64,000 nt of DNA, taken from assembly GCA_015501075.1 (NCBI GenBank), contig JADNYJ010000129.1:55460-119459 (forward strand), given 5' to 3'. Made by a program: the position numbers and the translations under genes. Shown piece after piece: positions 48,086 to 58,893 of this stretch (the first letter of the stretch is position 1; each line of letters begins with the position of its first letter). The notes under the pieces are model-generated. The model was not told the origin of the DNA, made no database searches, and worked only from the letters and a program-made list of their open reading frames with translations. Source of the DNA: Gymnopilus junonius (taxonomy: Eukaryota; Basidiomycota; Agaricomycetes; Agaricales; Galerinaceae).

Positions 48086-48896
48086 TTAGAAGACTCCAGG
48101 AATCATCCTATACCGAACGCGCTTACTATAAACCTCCCACTTCTCGCCGAACTCCTTCTTCAAACCCACATCTTCCTCTCTCGATCTAGGAAACGTATAC
48201 ACAGCACGCGCAGTGGTAATAAACAGATAAAATACCAGCAAAAGCGACACCAGTGGGTTTTTACAAAGGACACCCGTCTCTCTTAACCACGCCCCTTTCG
48301 TGAGATGACATAAGAACGTCCCCACGTAGTGGAGATGCACGCCTGTATAGCTTGGATGGCGTATGTAGGCGTATAACCCCGTTGTAATGAGCTCGTGATC
48401 CTTTCGGATACAAAATCGAATGTGAAGAGTTTGCCGAGTTGGTGGAAGCAGCGGAGGCGGATGAGTGAGCCTGAGATGAGGAGGACGGAGCCGATGACGA
48501 ATGGGGTGGTGAGAGCTTGGAGGTTAGCGGTGCGGTTGTGTGTGAGGGAAGGAGGAAGTAGGATTTGAAGGATGATGGGAGATGCTTGACGGTTGGGGTA
48601 CTCAATCGCGATAAGTACAAGGGCTTCTGTCAGGCAAAGAGTCGTGTAGAGAATCTAATGAAGGGAAGAAGTGGGTTGAGATGTTGAAAGAATAAAATGA
48701 AGCGAAATCATTTGAACAAACAGATACTCACGTTTATCAGTACTGCGATGAAGCTATGGGTCGTTTTAGATGCTTTCTCATCCTCTTTGACCATTTCGCT
48801 TCTGTAGACTTTATGAGGAACCGGCGGAGTCCATGCTCTGTAAGATAAGTACGCGTTCGCCAATAGCAGCGAAACCTTGAAGAATGAGATGCCCAT
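48086..48896 (-). CDS. isoprenylcysteine carboxyl methyltransferase-like (ICMT/PEMT) membrane protein
   Basis: The family methylates the carboxyl group of prenylated cysteine in the ER membrane, or related lipid-like substrates. It starts MGISFFKVSLLLANAYLSYR at 48896. Hydrophobic segments follow: NILYTTLCLTEALVLIAIEY, and VIGSVLLISGSLIRLRCFHQ with LGKLFTFDF. The C-terminal signature reads KDHELITTGLYAYIRHPSYT, then GVHLHYVGTFLCHLTKGAWL, LLVFYLFITTARAVYTFPRS, and EEDVGLKKEFGEKWEVYSKR (the cofactor-binding E-E-x-x-L-x-x-x-F region). Between LFTFDF and KDHEL the frame slips by one base at a TTTT run (about 48412-48415), suggesting one missing T. An upstream ATG at 48905 is also in frame. Confidence 0.7.
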
Positions 48897-48905
48897 GGTG
48901 ATCAA

Positions 48906-49570
48906 GCTCCGTAGTGGGAAAGGAGCTTGGGGCCTGAGAGGGGCGCTAACTGCGTACTATATACCCTTTTCTTATCCCCTAGATCCTCCTTGGCAAAGAG
49001 GAGCTAGCAACGCGGCTTGGCGGACCATCAATCTTTCCAGACAGCCCTCCACCTACTACAGTCTGGACTCTGAATTTATAGGAAAAAGAAGACGGCCTGC
49101 ACAATGTGATTGCAATGTGACGGAGAAAACAAATGAAAGCGTAGCGGTGTTCACACAGAAGATGAGGTGGAAGAACAGCGGACTGTCTATTGCAGCATCA
49201 TTCGTGTACGCAGCAGGTGGCTACGGAAGCTTACTTGTCGTGCCAAGATGTTAGGGAGCCGAGCAACCTGGTAGCGTCTTCATGAGTTCTGCTAGATGCC
49301 GTGTAGAAGTTTATAATATGAGGAAGGTCGTGGTTTGAAATGAACATGGGGAAAACCAGTAGGCCATCAACGTAAAGCGCCCTAGAATCGGTCCGGTAGA
49401 AACATGAGCAGAATAGAGTGCCGTATTATAGTATATGACATTTTGCCAAGCGCACAGTTGAACTCCAGTCTGCGTGACTAAATAGCGAGGATAACCATTT
49501 CCGCTCGGAAGTAACGCAAAGAATTGCAAATGTTGATCAATAGGGCACTGGGATGTTGCAGTGGGTTGAT
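48906..49570. other. intergenic
   Basis: Promoter side of the methyltransferase gene. The frame at 48877-49254 overlaps its start on the other strand and has no domain, so it is not called. Confidence 0.35.
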
Positions 49571-50322
49571 CTAGATGCCTTGTGGATCAGTAATAGCACA
49601 GCACTGAGCACTCAGTGGCATCGTTGACAGATGGAGACACAGACGAAGATTCAGGAGATATCTTGAAGTTGAGAATACCAGGATAAAAAAAAACAGAAAC
49701 TTGAATACCAGATGCACAGGATCCAGAGCATACTGATCACAGGGATCAATCGTCCCCCGAGTGCATGGCGAAAACGCGTTGGCCCCACAAGTGAAATTAC
49801 CGGAGATTTCTTGTCGGACACGTGTTGTCGGTCGGGGCCGGGGGTAAGACGCACTGATGGGATGGTTCACTGTCAGTGTCCGATGAGAAGAAATTTTTAT
49901 TACTGACCAGAGCAGCAGATTGGACGTTCGAAATGACACACGCCATGTCTTCGGTAAGGCAGGTAATTTGGCGCGGGGTACGCATTGAGACTCTCATTTC
50001 TTAGTGCATGTGTATCTGAAAGCCACCATGAGCAACAGACCCAAAACCATTGTAACAGCAGAAGCCTGTTTGGAAGGGCCAATTTCGGTCCCCAAGCGGT
50101 GCCTGTAGAGAGAGACGGAGAAATGAGCATCGACGGCGTGGGAAGAAGGGTGACGGCGTGAGTTACATAATAAAAGAGGATGATGGCCAGCACTTGGAGA
50201 CGCGAAAGGCCCTGAGAAACAATTGCAAGAGACCGTCCTTTCCATCTTCCACTCAAACTTCCACGACTACAGGCGTACGCCCAGCCCATTAACGACAACG
50301 ACGGACCCCCAAATCTTTTCAT
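49571..50322 (-). CDS. possible small Cys-containing secreted or membrane protein, structure unresolved
   Basis: Several minus-strand segments look protein-like: TMVLGLLLMVAFRYTC (hydrophobic), RQITCLTEDMACVISNVQSA, ISGNFTCGANAFSPCTRGTI with DPCDQYALDPVHL, and a second hydrophobic stretch FKFLFFFILVFS. They lie in different frames and could be exons of a secreted, Cys-containing protein, but I could not fix a convincing splice pattern. No family recognised. Confidence 0.25.
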
Positions 50323-50564
50323 CTCTTCTGCTTCTCACCAACTAGACTTGCCACCTCACGTTCATTTTCTCGTCTCGCCACCGAAAAGCATATTACAATA
50401 CCCCACAGCGCCCTAGGCTTCTCATCCCAGTCCAATTTATTCCCAGGAATACCGTACTCGATCTCATTACTTGAATACCACGTCGACGATACCAGCATTT
50501 TTCCTCTAATATATCCATACAAAACACATACAACCTTTTTATCTCAACAAAAAAGCCGACCAGC

Positions 50565-53469
50565 ATGCCTGCTATACCAAAATCTAGCTCTTCACTCTTC
50601 CTCGGCATCGAACTGGGAGTCGACCAATTGCGAGCATCGATCGTAGATGAGAGTCTCGAGCTCATGGGTGTGGAGTGTGTCGATTTCGATGCGGAGTTGC
50701 CTGAATACCAGTATGTCTTTTCACTGCCGTTCCCCCGCTAGGGTTTCGTCAGCGCGTTGTCCCACATGTAGTCTCGTGCGCTGACTTCTTTGACAGGACG
50801 CAGGGCGGGATATTCACGACTCCTGGAGAGGCATATACAACTCCAGTAGAAATGTGGCTAAAGGGTCTCGGTAAGGGTCTTAAATCTTGCTTTTAAATTT
50901 CCACCATTTTCCATGCATGTGCGCGGAATCAAATTTTTTCCTTGCCATATCCAATTTGGTAATCCCTTTATTGTTCCTGATCGAAATCCTGACAAGGTCA
51001 CGTGGTTTAGATACCCTCTTCGAGAAATTACACCGAAATTACGACTTGACGAAAATAAAAGCCATTGGAGGCGCCGCTCAGGTATTTAACACGTTCTTTT
51101 CATGTAATTAAATTGTCGTTTACGTATTTTTATTTTTCAGCATGCTCTTGTATGGTGGAAATCGACCACAATACCGTCTTTATCGTCGTTGGATCCTCAC
51201 GTGCCCCTGCACTCGCACTTTCCCTCCCAATGTTTTGCACTCCCCAATACGCCTGTAGCCTCTGATACATCTTCGCATACCCATGGTCTCGCCATTGAGG
51301 CTTTCCTGGGTGGACCTGACCACATGGCAGCCCGAGTGGGCATTTCCTCAAATCCATCAATGGTCGCCGCACAACTCCTACGAGTACGAGAAACCTGGCC
51401 ACAAGAGGTCTGGGCACGTACAGGACGAGTGCAGCTCGCGAGCGCCTTCCTAGCGAGTTTGATCACTGGCAAGTGGTCTAGCATGGGAGAGGCTGAGGCC
51501 TGTGCAACGGGTGCTTGGGTGCATGGCGCAAATCAAAATGCGACAGGCCAGGGCTACTGGGATGAAGGCGTTTTGGATATTGTTGGCGGGAGTAGAGAGG
51601 AGGGTAGGAGAGTGAGAGGTTGGCTTGGTGACGTGGACGTCTCTAGCGGTTCAAGGAAGATTGGAAATGTCTCCAGATATTTGGTTGAGCGGTACGGCTT
51701 TGAGCCAGGTAAACTAACATATTCCCCCTACTTTCCGCCCGGATTACTAACGCGCAACTTTTTGTCTTTCTTCAGAAACTGTCGTCGCCCCTTTCACCTC
51801 CGATATGCTATCTTCCTATATTTCACTATTACCTTCTTCTGGCGACGCGGTCCTTTCTTTCGGCCCCATGGATACTTTACTCGCACCTGCACAGCATTAT
51901 ATTCCTACGCGTCTTTATAATTTATTCCCTCATCCTGCTCAAGATGCTACCGAGAAACGGAAGTATATCGCCGTTCTCACCTGCAGGTCCGTGTTTTTCT
52001 CAAATCTTTGGGCGAAAACTATTATTTATTCTTTGCAATAGGAATGCTGATGTTCCCCGAGCGCTTGTGCGCGACATGTACACTAAAAGCTGGAGTGCTT
52101 TCGATCGTCTTGTGGCTATTGTTCCTCCTGGTGGATCTATTGGGTGGGTATAAATCAATTTTATGCGGACCTTACCAGCAGGAATTTACACTTTTGCTAT
52201 AGACTTGACGATAAACTTTTTAGCTTCTGGCACCTCCAACCGGACGCCTCTCCATACTCCCGGGTCAAGGGTATCTTCCGCTTCGAAACAGGCATCAAAG
52301 TAAACGAGTTCCGGGACCTCCGTGCCAACCCACGTTGTCTCCTCGAAAGCCAAATCCTTTCCTTCAGAGTCAAATGGTCCCGGATGATTTCCACCGGAGT
52401 CCTAGGCACACCACGCAAATCAAGCGTCAGCCCAACGCCAACGCCTCTTTCTGGGCGGAGCAACCCATTAACGTCCAGTCTTGGACTGCCGTTTGACCCT
52501 TACGATCCTACACCCCTCCCCGCGCGCGTCTTGACCACTGGTGCAGCCGCCAATTTCCCAAGCATGGCCAACCTTGTTGGGGATGTGTTCAACGCGCCTG
52601 TGTTTATACCCTTTACCCAAGTTGACTCGGCGCAGGTGGTGCCTCACCGTAACGCCCCTGCGCAGGGATACCCTAGCCGATCGGCCCTTGGTGGCGCATA
52701 TGTCGCCAGGTGGGTATGGGGTCGTGAATGGGGTGCTGGAGGTCTAGGAGGGTTTGAAGATGAAGTGAAGCGGCTCTTGGGCAAGCGATGGATCGCGACT
52801 GGTGGCCAACTGGTGAGGAGCAACGTGAACGGTACTACGAACGCTGTGAATCCACGTGGCGCTGGAAGTAGCGGTGGGAATAGCGGTTCTAGTACGCCTT
52901 ATGGACATCCCAATACGAGGTCTGGGTTGGGCAGCACAGTGTTGATGGAGGAGGATGAAGCAGAGGACATGGATTACGATAGAAGTGAGAGGAACCTTCT
53001 CGGTGCTGCTGCTGCCGCGAATGCTCCAGGGGTAGGTGTGATTGGGGCTGGAAGCATGTACGGCTCCGCATATGGCAGTGCTGGCGAGAGATTGCGCTCG
53101 CAGACGGGTTCGACGGTCGACACTCTTCTGTCTTCTAGTATCGCCAGCTCGGTGATCTCGTCTTCATCGGCGTTTACCACCCCCGACCTGGGGTTGGGCA
53201 GTCTCGGGGTTATGTCTCCTTCTGCCTCCACCGTCCCAGGCATCATTGGGTATAACATGGGAAACGGGAATGGGAATGCCGCGGGTGCGGCTACGCCAAC
53301 GACGCCGACGCCACTCACGCCTGTCGTGGCGCTTGCTACTTCGGATGCGGAGGCGCAGGTTGGATTGGGTAAGGTGGCTGAGCCGGATGTGGATGCGTTT
53401 ATGACGTATGCTGCGATCGTGCCCGAGTTCTCGAGGTTGGAGACGATGGTGGTCAAGGGTATTGTTTAA
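50565..53469 (+). CDS. xylulokinase (FGGY carbohydrate kinase)
   Basis: It phosphorylates D-xylulose to xylulose 5-phosphate, linking pentose catabolism to the pentose phosphate pathway. The start MPAIPKSSSSLFLGIELGVD and QLRASIVDESLEL form the first FGGY strand set. The next exons give TTPVEMWLKGL, IKAIGGAAQHALVWW (nucleotide/substrate hinge), GLAIEAFLGGPDHMAARVGI, QLASAFLASLITGKWSSMGE and GYWDEGVLDIVGG. The C-terminal half has DAVLSFGPMDTLL and IRFETGIKVNEFRDLRANPR-like sequence, then PSRSALGGAYVARWVWGRE. A Gly/Ser/Thr-rich, partly acidic insertion of about 150 residues (52800-53390) splits the last helices before VPEFSRLETMVVKGIV, the usual family end. About seven introns are present, mostly in the 5' half. 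It appears intact; the insertion is unusual. Confidence 0.88.
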
Positions 53470-54525
53470 AGAGGGCTCAAGAACAAACGTGTGTATGCTC
53501 ACCGACAAGGATATGGTATTTCCTTTCCACTATCGACACTCGACATTCACCATACGACTAGGACAAGCTCTCATACGGCCCTGTCATTTCCATTTCCACT
53601 CTATATTCTTTTTTCTTTTTAGCTGTCGTCTGCCGCCCAACCTCTATCGTCTGTACTCTACCCTACCTATGCTGCTTTCTTCATGTATGCTTTTCCTTTT
53701 CCACCCTCCGTCGTCGTTTTCATCCTCGCTGCTGCATCGTTCCCTCTTTGGACTCTTCCCACTTCCCTTCCCACTTTTCAAAGCTTTCCTATCGATCTTC
53801 CATCATGGGTGTTCTCCACCGCCTCTGTCCGGAGCTCGCCTATACGATACGATATGATATGATATGACTGTGATTTGCTCTCCACAAAAAGTAGAATCTT
53901 TTTTTGATTTTAAGGCTTTCCCTTTTCTGTCCATTCTTAACCTCCAGTCCGTCATCTTATTTGTCAGTCTATTTTCTGATCGATTAATTTAAGGTATTAC
54001 AAGGATTGATTTGATCGTGTTTCTTTTTTCCTCCTCGTGCTATATACATACCCCTCTCGAATAACTGATTCTCTGTTTGATTTTTGATTTTTTTATGCCT
54101 TTTTTTTTCTTTGGTTTGACGAACGGAGCTGACAGTGAGAGTGATATTGAAAATTGGGTCACGTGTACTTATTATGTACGTGCCTGATTTCGACAACTCA
54201 GCCTTTCTAGTCTGCGTCTGCAGCCACCTACAACTCAATATTTACTCAATGGTCATCCCTGCTACTTATCTATAGTAATGAAGTACCGTCATTTCCACCT
54301 GGCCTCCTACCTGCCACTCCGATAAACCCATCTCAGCAGCCACCCCCGGTCCTAGATGCAGATTCGCGTGTTTACGATTGGTACCCGTCTTAAACTGTCT
54401 GAGCCATGTGTACCGTAATGGTATATAACTGTCGTCTGTGTAAAGGAGATACTGAGTCTTACTCTTGTCTACCTTGGTTTTATACACCACCACCATATCG
54501 ACACTCGGATTCCCCATCCTCTCAC
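53470..54525. other. pyrimidine-rich 3' flank of xylulokinase and promoter of locus C
   Basis: The 53590-54120 part is strongly T/C-rich with T runs. Open frames here reflect that bias. A short antisense frame at 54266-54673 overlaps the head of locus C and is a shadow. Confidence 0.45.
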
Positions 54526-55878
54526 ATGGGATCCAAGCAGAACTCAGCTGACCCGCCGCCATATGAAGTTCGCACTTCTGGCCATGGAATAAACCCAACT
54601 GACCAGCCGTCTCTTTCTTCGGGTGGTTCGTTTTGGGCACCATGGAAGTTTCTAAAGGGAGGGCGCAAGACAAAGAATGATGTACGCGCCCGTTTGCGTC
54701 AGATGGTTCAGGATATGGAGTTGGATCCCGATGGCTCTAGCAATAATTCGAGCGGTGCTCAGAGCAATAAAACTACAGCGAAATCTATCAAGGCCATACT
54801 GCGTGGCTGTGAAGATGCGTGTTCCGAATACTCCATCTCATTTCACACTATACTGCAAAATCAATACATCAAGGGGCATTCACCACTTTATTGGGCCATC
54901 TTCCAGCTGTCTCTTTCCAGACCCGCAAACCTCACCAATTTCGACAGAGAAGCGTTGTGCGACATCCTGAGCGTAATAAAATCATTCTGTCCTCATGATA
55001 TGCCGCTCCGCGTTTCGTCTGAACTTCGCCTCGCCTGTTACTCCATGTCCAATCAGGATGCCTTTAGGATCTTTGGTCTGCAAAGAAACACGTTCCCCAG
55101 CATATGGGGTGCAGACCAGGCTCTCCTCTATGATGGTTCTAAGGGTGCTGTCTGTACTACGGACGGGTTTGAAAGTGATGGTAGCGCCTTTAGCGTCGTC
55201 ATTGAGATGCCCAGTTTTCATAAGGATTTGATGTTGACAAGGAATGTTGGCGCTGAATTTGTTGTGCGAAGTGAGTATTAAATTGATTCTTGCTCAGTAT
55301 CTAGATCTTTTTTTTGTTTTCCGTTACTCATAAACGTCTTCCTTTTTTTGTCAGACCGGATATGGTTTTTGACTCTGGGTTACAAGGGGAACGACTACTC
55401 GCCTTCTATTCGTATGGGTGCATGGTGCGCAACGTTGTCCTTGAAGGCAATGAGTACACCAACCCGGCTAAGTGGCCATCTCGATATAATCCAGCCACTC
55501 AGCGAAGCAGGCTCTTCTCAGTCCGTAGGTAAGTAGAGGAACTTGATCTTTCTCTCTGATTTATATTGTATATATTCCGGACTGACATTGCTTGTAAACT
55601 CGCTAGAATCCTCGAACGTGACACTTTCCGTGTCCATGCAAGGCAAATGGTATGGTCCCACTGCAACTTCTTGCGCTGCGGACACACCGTGCGAAGTCCC
55701 ATTGGAAAATGTCCCAGCGCTTTCTAGCCTGCAATATGCGTAAATGATTTCGTCTAGTATGCCAGTAATGAAGGCTGATTCATACCATCTTTTAACCTTC
55801 TTTTTCAGTGACAGTCCTTATATTTCCAAAAATGGGACGCTGAGGCTCCGACTAGTGGGACGGCTTGAAAGGTTTTAG
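54526..55878 (+). CDS. PPxY-family protein C (type 1), intact
   Basis: Unknown function. I chose the ATG at 54526 because MGSKQNSADPPPYEVRTSG aligns with loci A and D; the frame is open further upstream. The PPPY motif sits at residues 10-13. The core has KNDVRARLRQMVQDMELDPD, SIKAILRGCEDACSEYSISF, NQYIKGHSPLYWAIFQL, SSELRLACYSMSNQDAFRIF and GSAFSVVIEMPSFHKDL. Exon 2 is RIWFLTLGYKGNDYSP to GHLDIIQPLSEAG. Exon 3 is ESSNVTLSVSMQGKWYG with two Cys, ending LENVPALSSLQYA. Exon 4 is DSPYISKNGTLRLRLVGRLE before the stop at 55876-55878. All four exons join in phase with GT..AG introns. No signal peptide or TM segment. Confidence 0.78.
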
Positions 55879-56059
55879 TGACTCCTAATTGTAATGCACT
55901 GGTAATTTTGTTTGTTGAAGTGGAATACATACCGCCTGTTGCAACGGAATGCGCTTTAGCTTAAGTTTGAGCTACCTAACTTGGTCTTGGGGCCAAAGTC
56001 TTCACAATCAGAAGATTATGCAGTTAAAGATTCATCCTGCTTTTATGTCTTTCCGAATA

Positions 56060-56210
56060 ATGTATTTCCCAGTGATATCAGCGTCGCACTGGTGCCTTAG
56101 AGAACGAGGCATCCCCCAAGGTGCTTCTGACCATCATTGCATTTGCAGCAAAGATTCTTAAATTCCTGAAGAGAAGAGGCGGGTCAGACGGTCTTTGTGA
56201 ATTTTTTAGA
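56060..56210 (+). pseudogene. relic of a type-2 (B-like) PPxY-family 3' end
   Basis: The stretch around 56078-56110 (CGTCGCACTGGTG then CCTTAGAGAACGAGGCA) and 56118-56175 (AAGGTGCTTCTGA.., TTTGCAGCAAAG, TTCCTGAAGA) parallels locus B from 37757 to 37895. Those are the end of exon 3, intron 3 and the start of exon 4. About 50 bases present in B are missing and no frame survives. It lies just downstream of intact locus C. Confidence 0.6.
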
Positions 56211-56984
56211 TGCATACTATCCCTAGACCTTTTTTTTTACAGGATGCTGGTCCTTGACGAATCTTGGAGAGACCTTGATATAATAGATCTTACGACGGGC
56301 AAGCAACTGTCCAAATGGCCCAAAATGAGCACTTTTGTATAATAAAATGCTCATTATTGAGCTAATTGGACAGCCGCTTACCCCTCCGCGTCTACGATCC
56401 AAAGTTGATTGAGATGTTTCAGACGCAAATGAGCATCCATCAAAAAGGAAGATAATCTACGAGAACAGGCGCCTTTTCTTCCTACTAATTTAACTGGAAA
56501 AATCTCCTGAAAATCTAGCAGGGTGATGGCATGTATGAGGCGAAAAAGAAAATAGAAGCAAATGTAACTTGGAAAGGAAAGGAAAGGGTGTATTACCGGG
56601 GAGGTACCAATTTATTCAAATTTTCTAATCTATTTTTGGCTACACCTCGGCACATTTGCTCGGCGCCGTCCTCAGGCTGGTCTCTTTTTTTGATTGATCT
56701 TTGATTCTTGCCCATACAGCTCGATGTCCGGCAGCATACTTGCTATCGATCAATACAGAAACTCAGTAATCCCTGCATCCACCCCCTCGAGAGATCTGCC
56801 TCAACTCTTCCGCTATATGTGAATCTGTGTTTCTGCGATTGGTTTTTCCGAGTGTCTTGCACTGTCTAACCCCTTTGCACCACATTGTGATCACGCTCTA
56901 CATAAAAAATCCTGTCTCACTCCTCATGAGCTTCCAGTAGAATAAAACCATCACATCGACTGCTAAGACACTTCACCTTCTCAT

Positions 56985-58365
56985 ATGGTTTCCAAGCAGA
57001 ACTTGGCTGACCCGCCCCTTACAAGGCTCGCGCTTCTAGCCGTGAAAGAAAACCGAAAGCGCAACCAGATCTTCCTGAAAGTGGAGTCAAGCGTGTAGAC
57101 CCAACCTCTATATCTGCTACAGGTTCTTCTTCGGTTTGGGTCCCATGGAAATCCTGGATGGCACGGCGCAAGACAAAGAATGATGTGCGCGCCCATTTAC
57201 GCCAGATGGTCCTGGACATGGATTTGAATCCAGTTGGCCGTAGGAACAATTCGAGCGGTGTTAAGCAGGCTCAAACTAAGGGGACTACAGCAGGTTTTAT
57301 CAAGACCATACTACGTAGCTGTGAAGATGCGTGTTCTGAACACTCCATCTCACTTTCCTCTATATTGCAAGATCGTTATATCGAGGAACATTCGCCCTTT
57401 TATTGGATCATTCTCAAGCTGTCTCTTTCTAAATCTGCTCATTGCTCCGATTCTGATAGAGAAAACATGCGCTGCATCCTGGGCGTACTGCTCCCGTTTC
57501 GCCCTCGCAGTTTGCCGAAAAGTACTTTATTTGAACTTCGCCTCGCTTGTCGCTCCACATCCAATCAAGACGCGTTTCGCCATCTTGTCCTTTATAGAAC
57601 CAAATTCCCATCCGTTTCACGTGCAGATCGCATTCTGCACTGTATTCCGACCGCTTTTGAGGCTACTTTGTGTACCGTGCACTGGGATGAAAGTGATGGT
57701 AGCGCTTTCAGTGTCGTTATGGAAATTCCTCTATTCCATAATAAATTAACGTTGAGGAGGAATGTTGGGGCTGAGTTTGTTGTTCTCGGTAAGTACTTTC
57801 GTTCTGTAAGAAAAAATTTTATTCACTAATATACTTCTTCCTTTTTTTTACCAGGTCGGATATGGCTTTTAACTCTAAAATTCATGGGTAACTACTCGAC
57901 TTCTATTCCTGAAGGCACATGGTGTGCAACGTTGTCTTTGCAAGACTCGAGTCCGCCAACTAGCTTCAACGGACATCTTGAAGTGATTAATCCCAACCCC
58001 CCTTCCAGCGGAATACGCACAAATGCATCCACTTCTCGATCCAATGGTAAGTTGAGAAACTCGATCTTCCTTTCCATTACTGATGCTCGATTGAAATCAT
58101 CACCTCAACGTGCTAGACTCTTCCAATCGGAAAACCTCTGTAGTCATACGAGGTGGTTGGCAGCGTCCTGTCTCATGTTTCTTAGTCTCCTTAGAAAGAA
58201 ACCCTGCGTTTTCTAGTCTCCAATATGCGTGAGTCGTTCATTCCGTCTACGCTTACGAATTGTTTAACTTATTTCATCTTATTTTGCAGTGACAGTGCTT
58301 ATTTCTCAGAAAAAGGGACACTGAGCCTCCGACTAGTAGGTCGGCTTGAAAAACCACCTAGTTGA
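56985..58365 (+). CDS. PPxY-family protein D (type 1), one-base frame break at the PPPY motif
   Basis: The head MVSKQNLADPP aligns with loci A and C, but one base appears to be missing in the CCCC run at about 57012-57016, exactly within the codons of the PPPY motif. Downstream in the other frame the rest is intact: ATGSSSVWVPWKSWMARRKT, KNDVRAHLRQMVLDMDLNPV, FIKTILRSCEDACSEHSISL, QDRYIEEHSPFYWIILKL, FELRLACRSTSNQDAFRHLV and GSAFSVVMEIPLFHNKLTL. Exon 2 RIWLLTLKFMGNYSTS, exon 3 (ending ERNPAFSSLQYA) and exon 4 DSAYFSEKGTLSLRLVGRLE join in phase. If the missing base is a sequencing slip, the gene is functional; otherwise translation could start only at the internal ATG at 57158. Confidence 0.65.
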
Positions 58366-58534
58366 TATTGATCGTAACACTTACTTATGATTATACTGAG
58401 TGAGAGCCATACAACTTGGCCTTGGCTTGCAGTATCCAATGATTCCAATCATAGAGTATATTGAATTCGACATATTTTTCTGCCTTCTTTCTGTGTAATT
58501 CTCATGAACCACTTATCTTTCGGATTTAACCCGA

Positions 58535-58765
58535 AGTCCATTTAATACTCGTGAGGTTTGCCAAGGCGTATTGTCTACACGTTACTTCGTCCCAGCACCA
58601 GCACCAGCATGCTGATATCGTCCTGTCCTTAGGCAATGAGGCTGCACGTTCTGGTCACCAGTATGGGCGAATTGTCCTGGGGTTTTCCTTCAGAAGTTCT
58701 AACTTCGTTGAGGAATTCTTACATACCTAGAGATGAGATATCAAATATACCTAGGAGGAATTAAA
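58535..58765 (+). pseudogene. second relic of a type-2 (B-like) PPxY-family 3' end
   Basis: From GAAGTCCATTTAATACTCGT at 58535 through CAGCACCAGCACCAGCATGC and CTTAGGCAATGAGGCTGCAC, the sequence follows exon 3 of locus B (37683-37812). An exon-4-like piece (TTCTTACATACCTAGAGATG) follows at about 58717. No frame is open. It sits just downstream of locus D, mirroring the relic downstream of locus C. Confidence 0.65.
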
Positions 58766-58893
58766 TCATCATAGAGTACATACAAGGGAACTTGAATAAA
58801 TACATCCCCACTACCACTCTAACTTTTCTCTCTTAAGGAATGAACGATGAGAATAAATAATATAAGACCAAAGCGTAGAAACTCAACTCAGTT

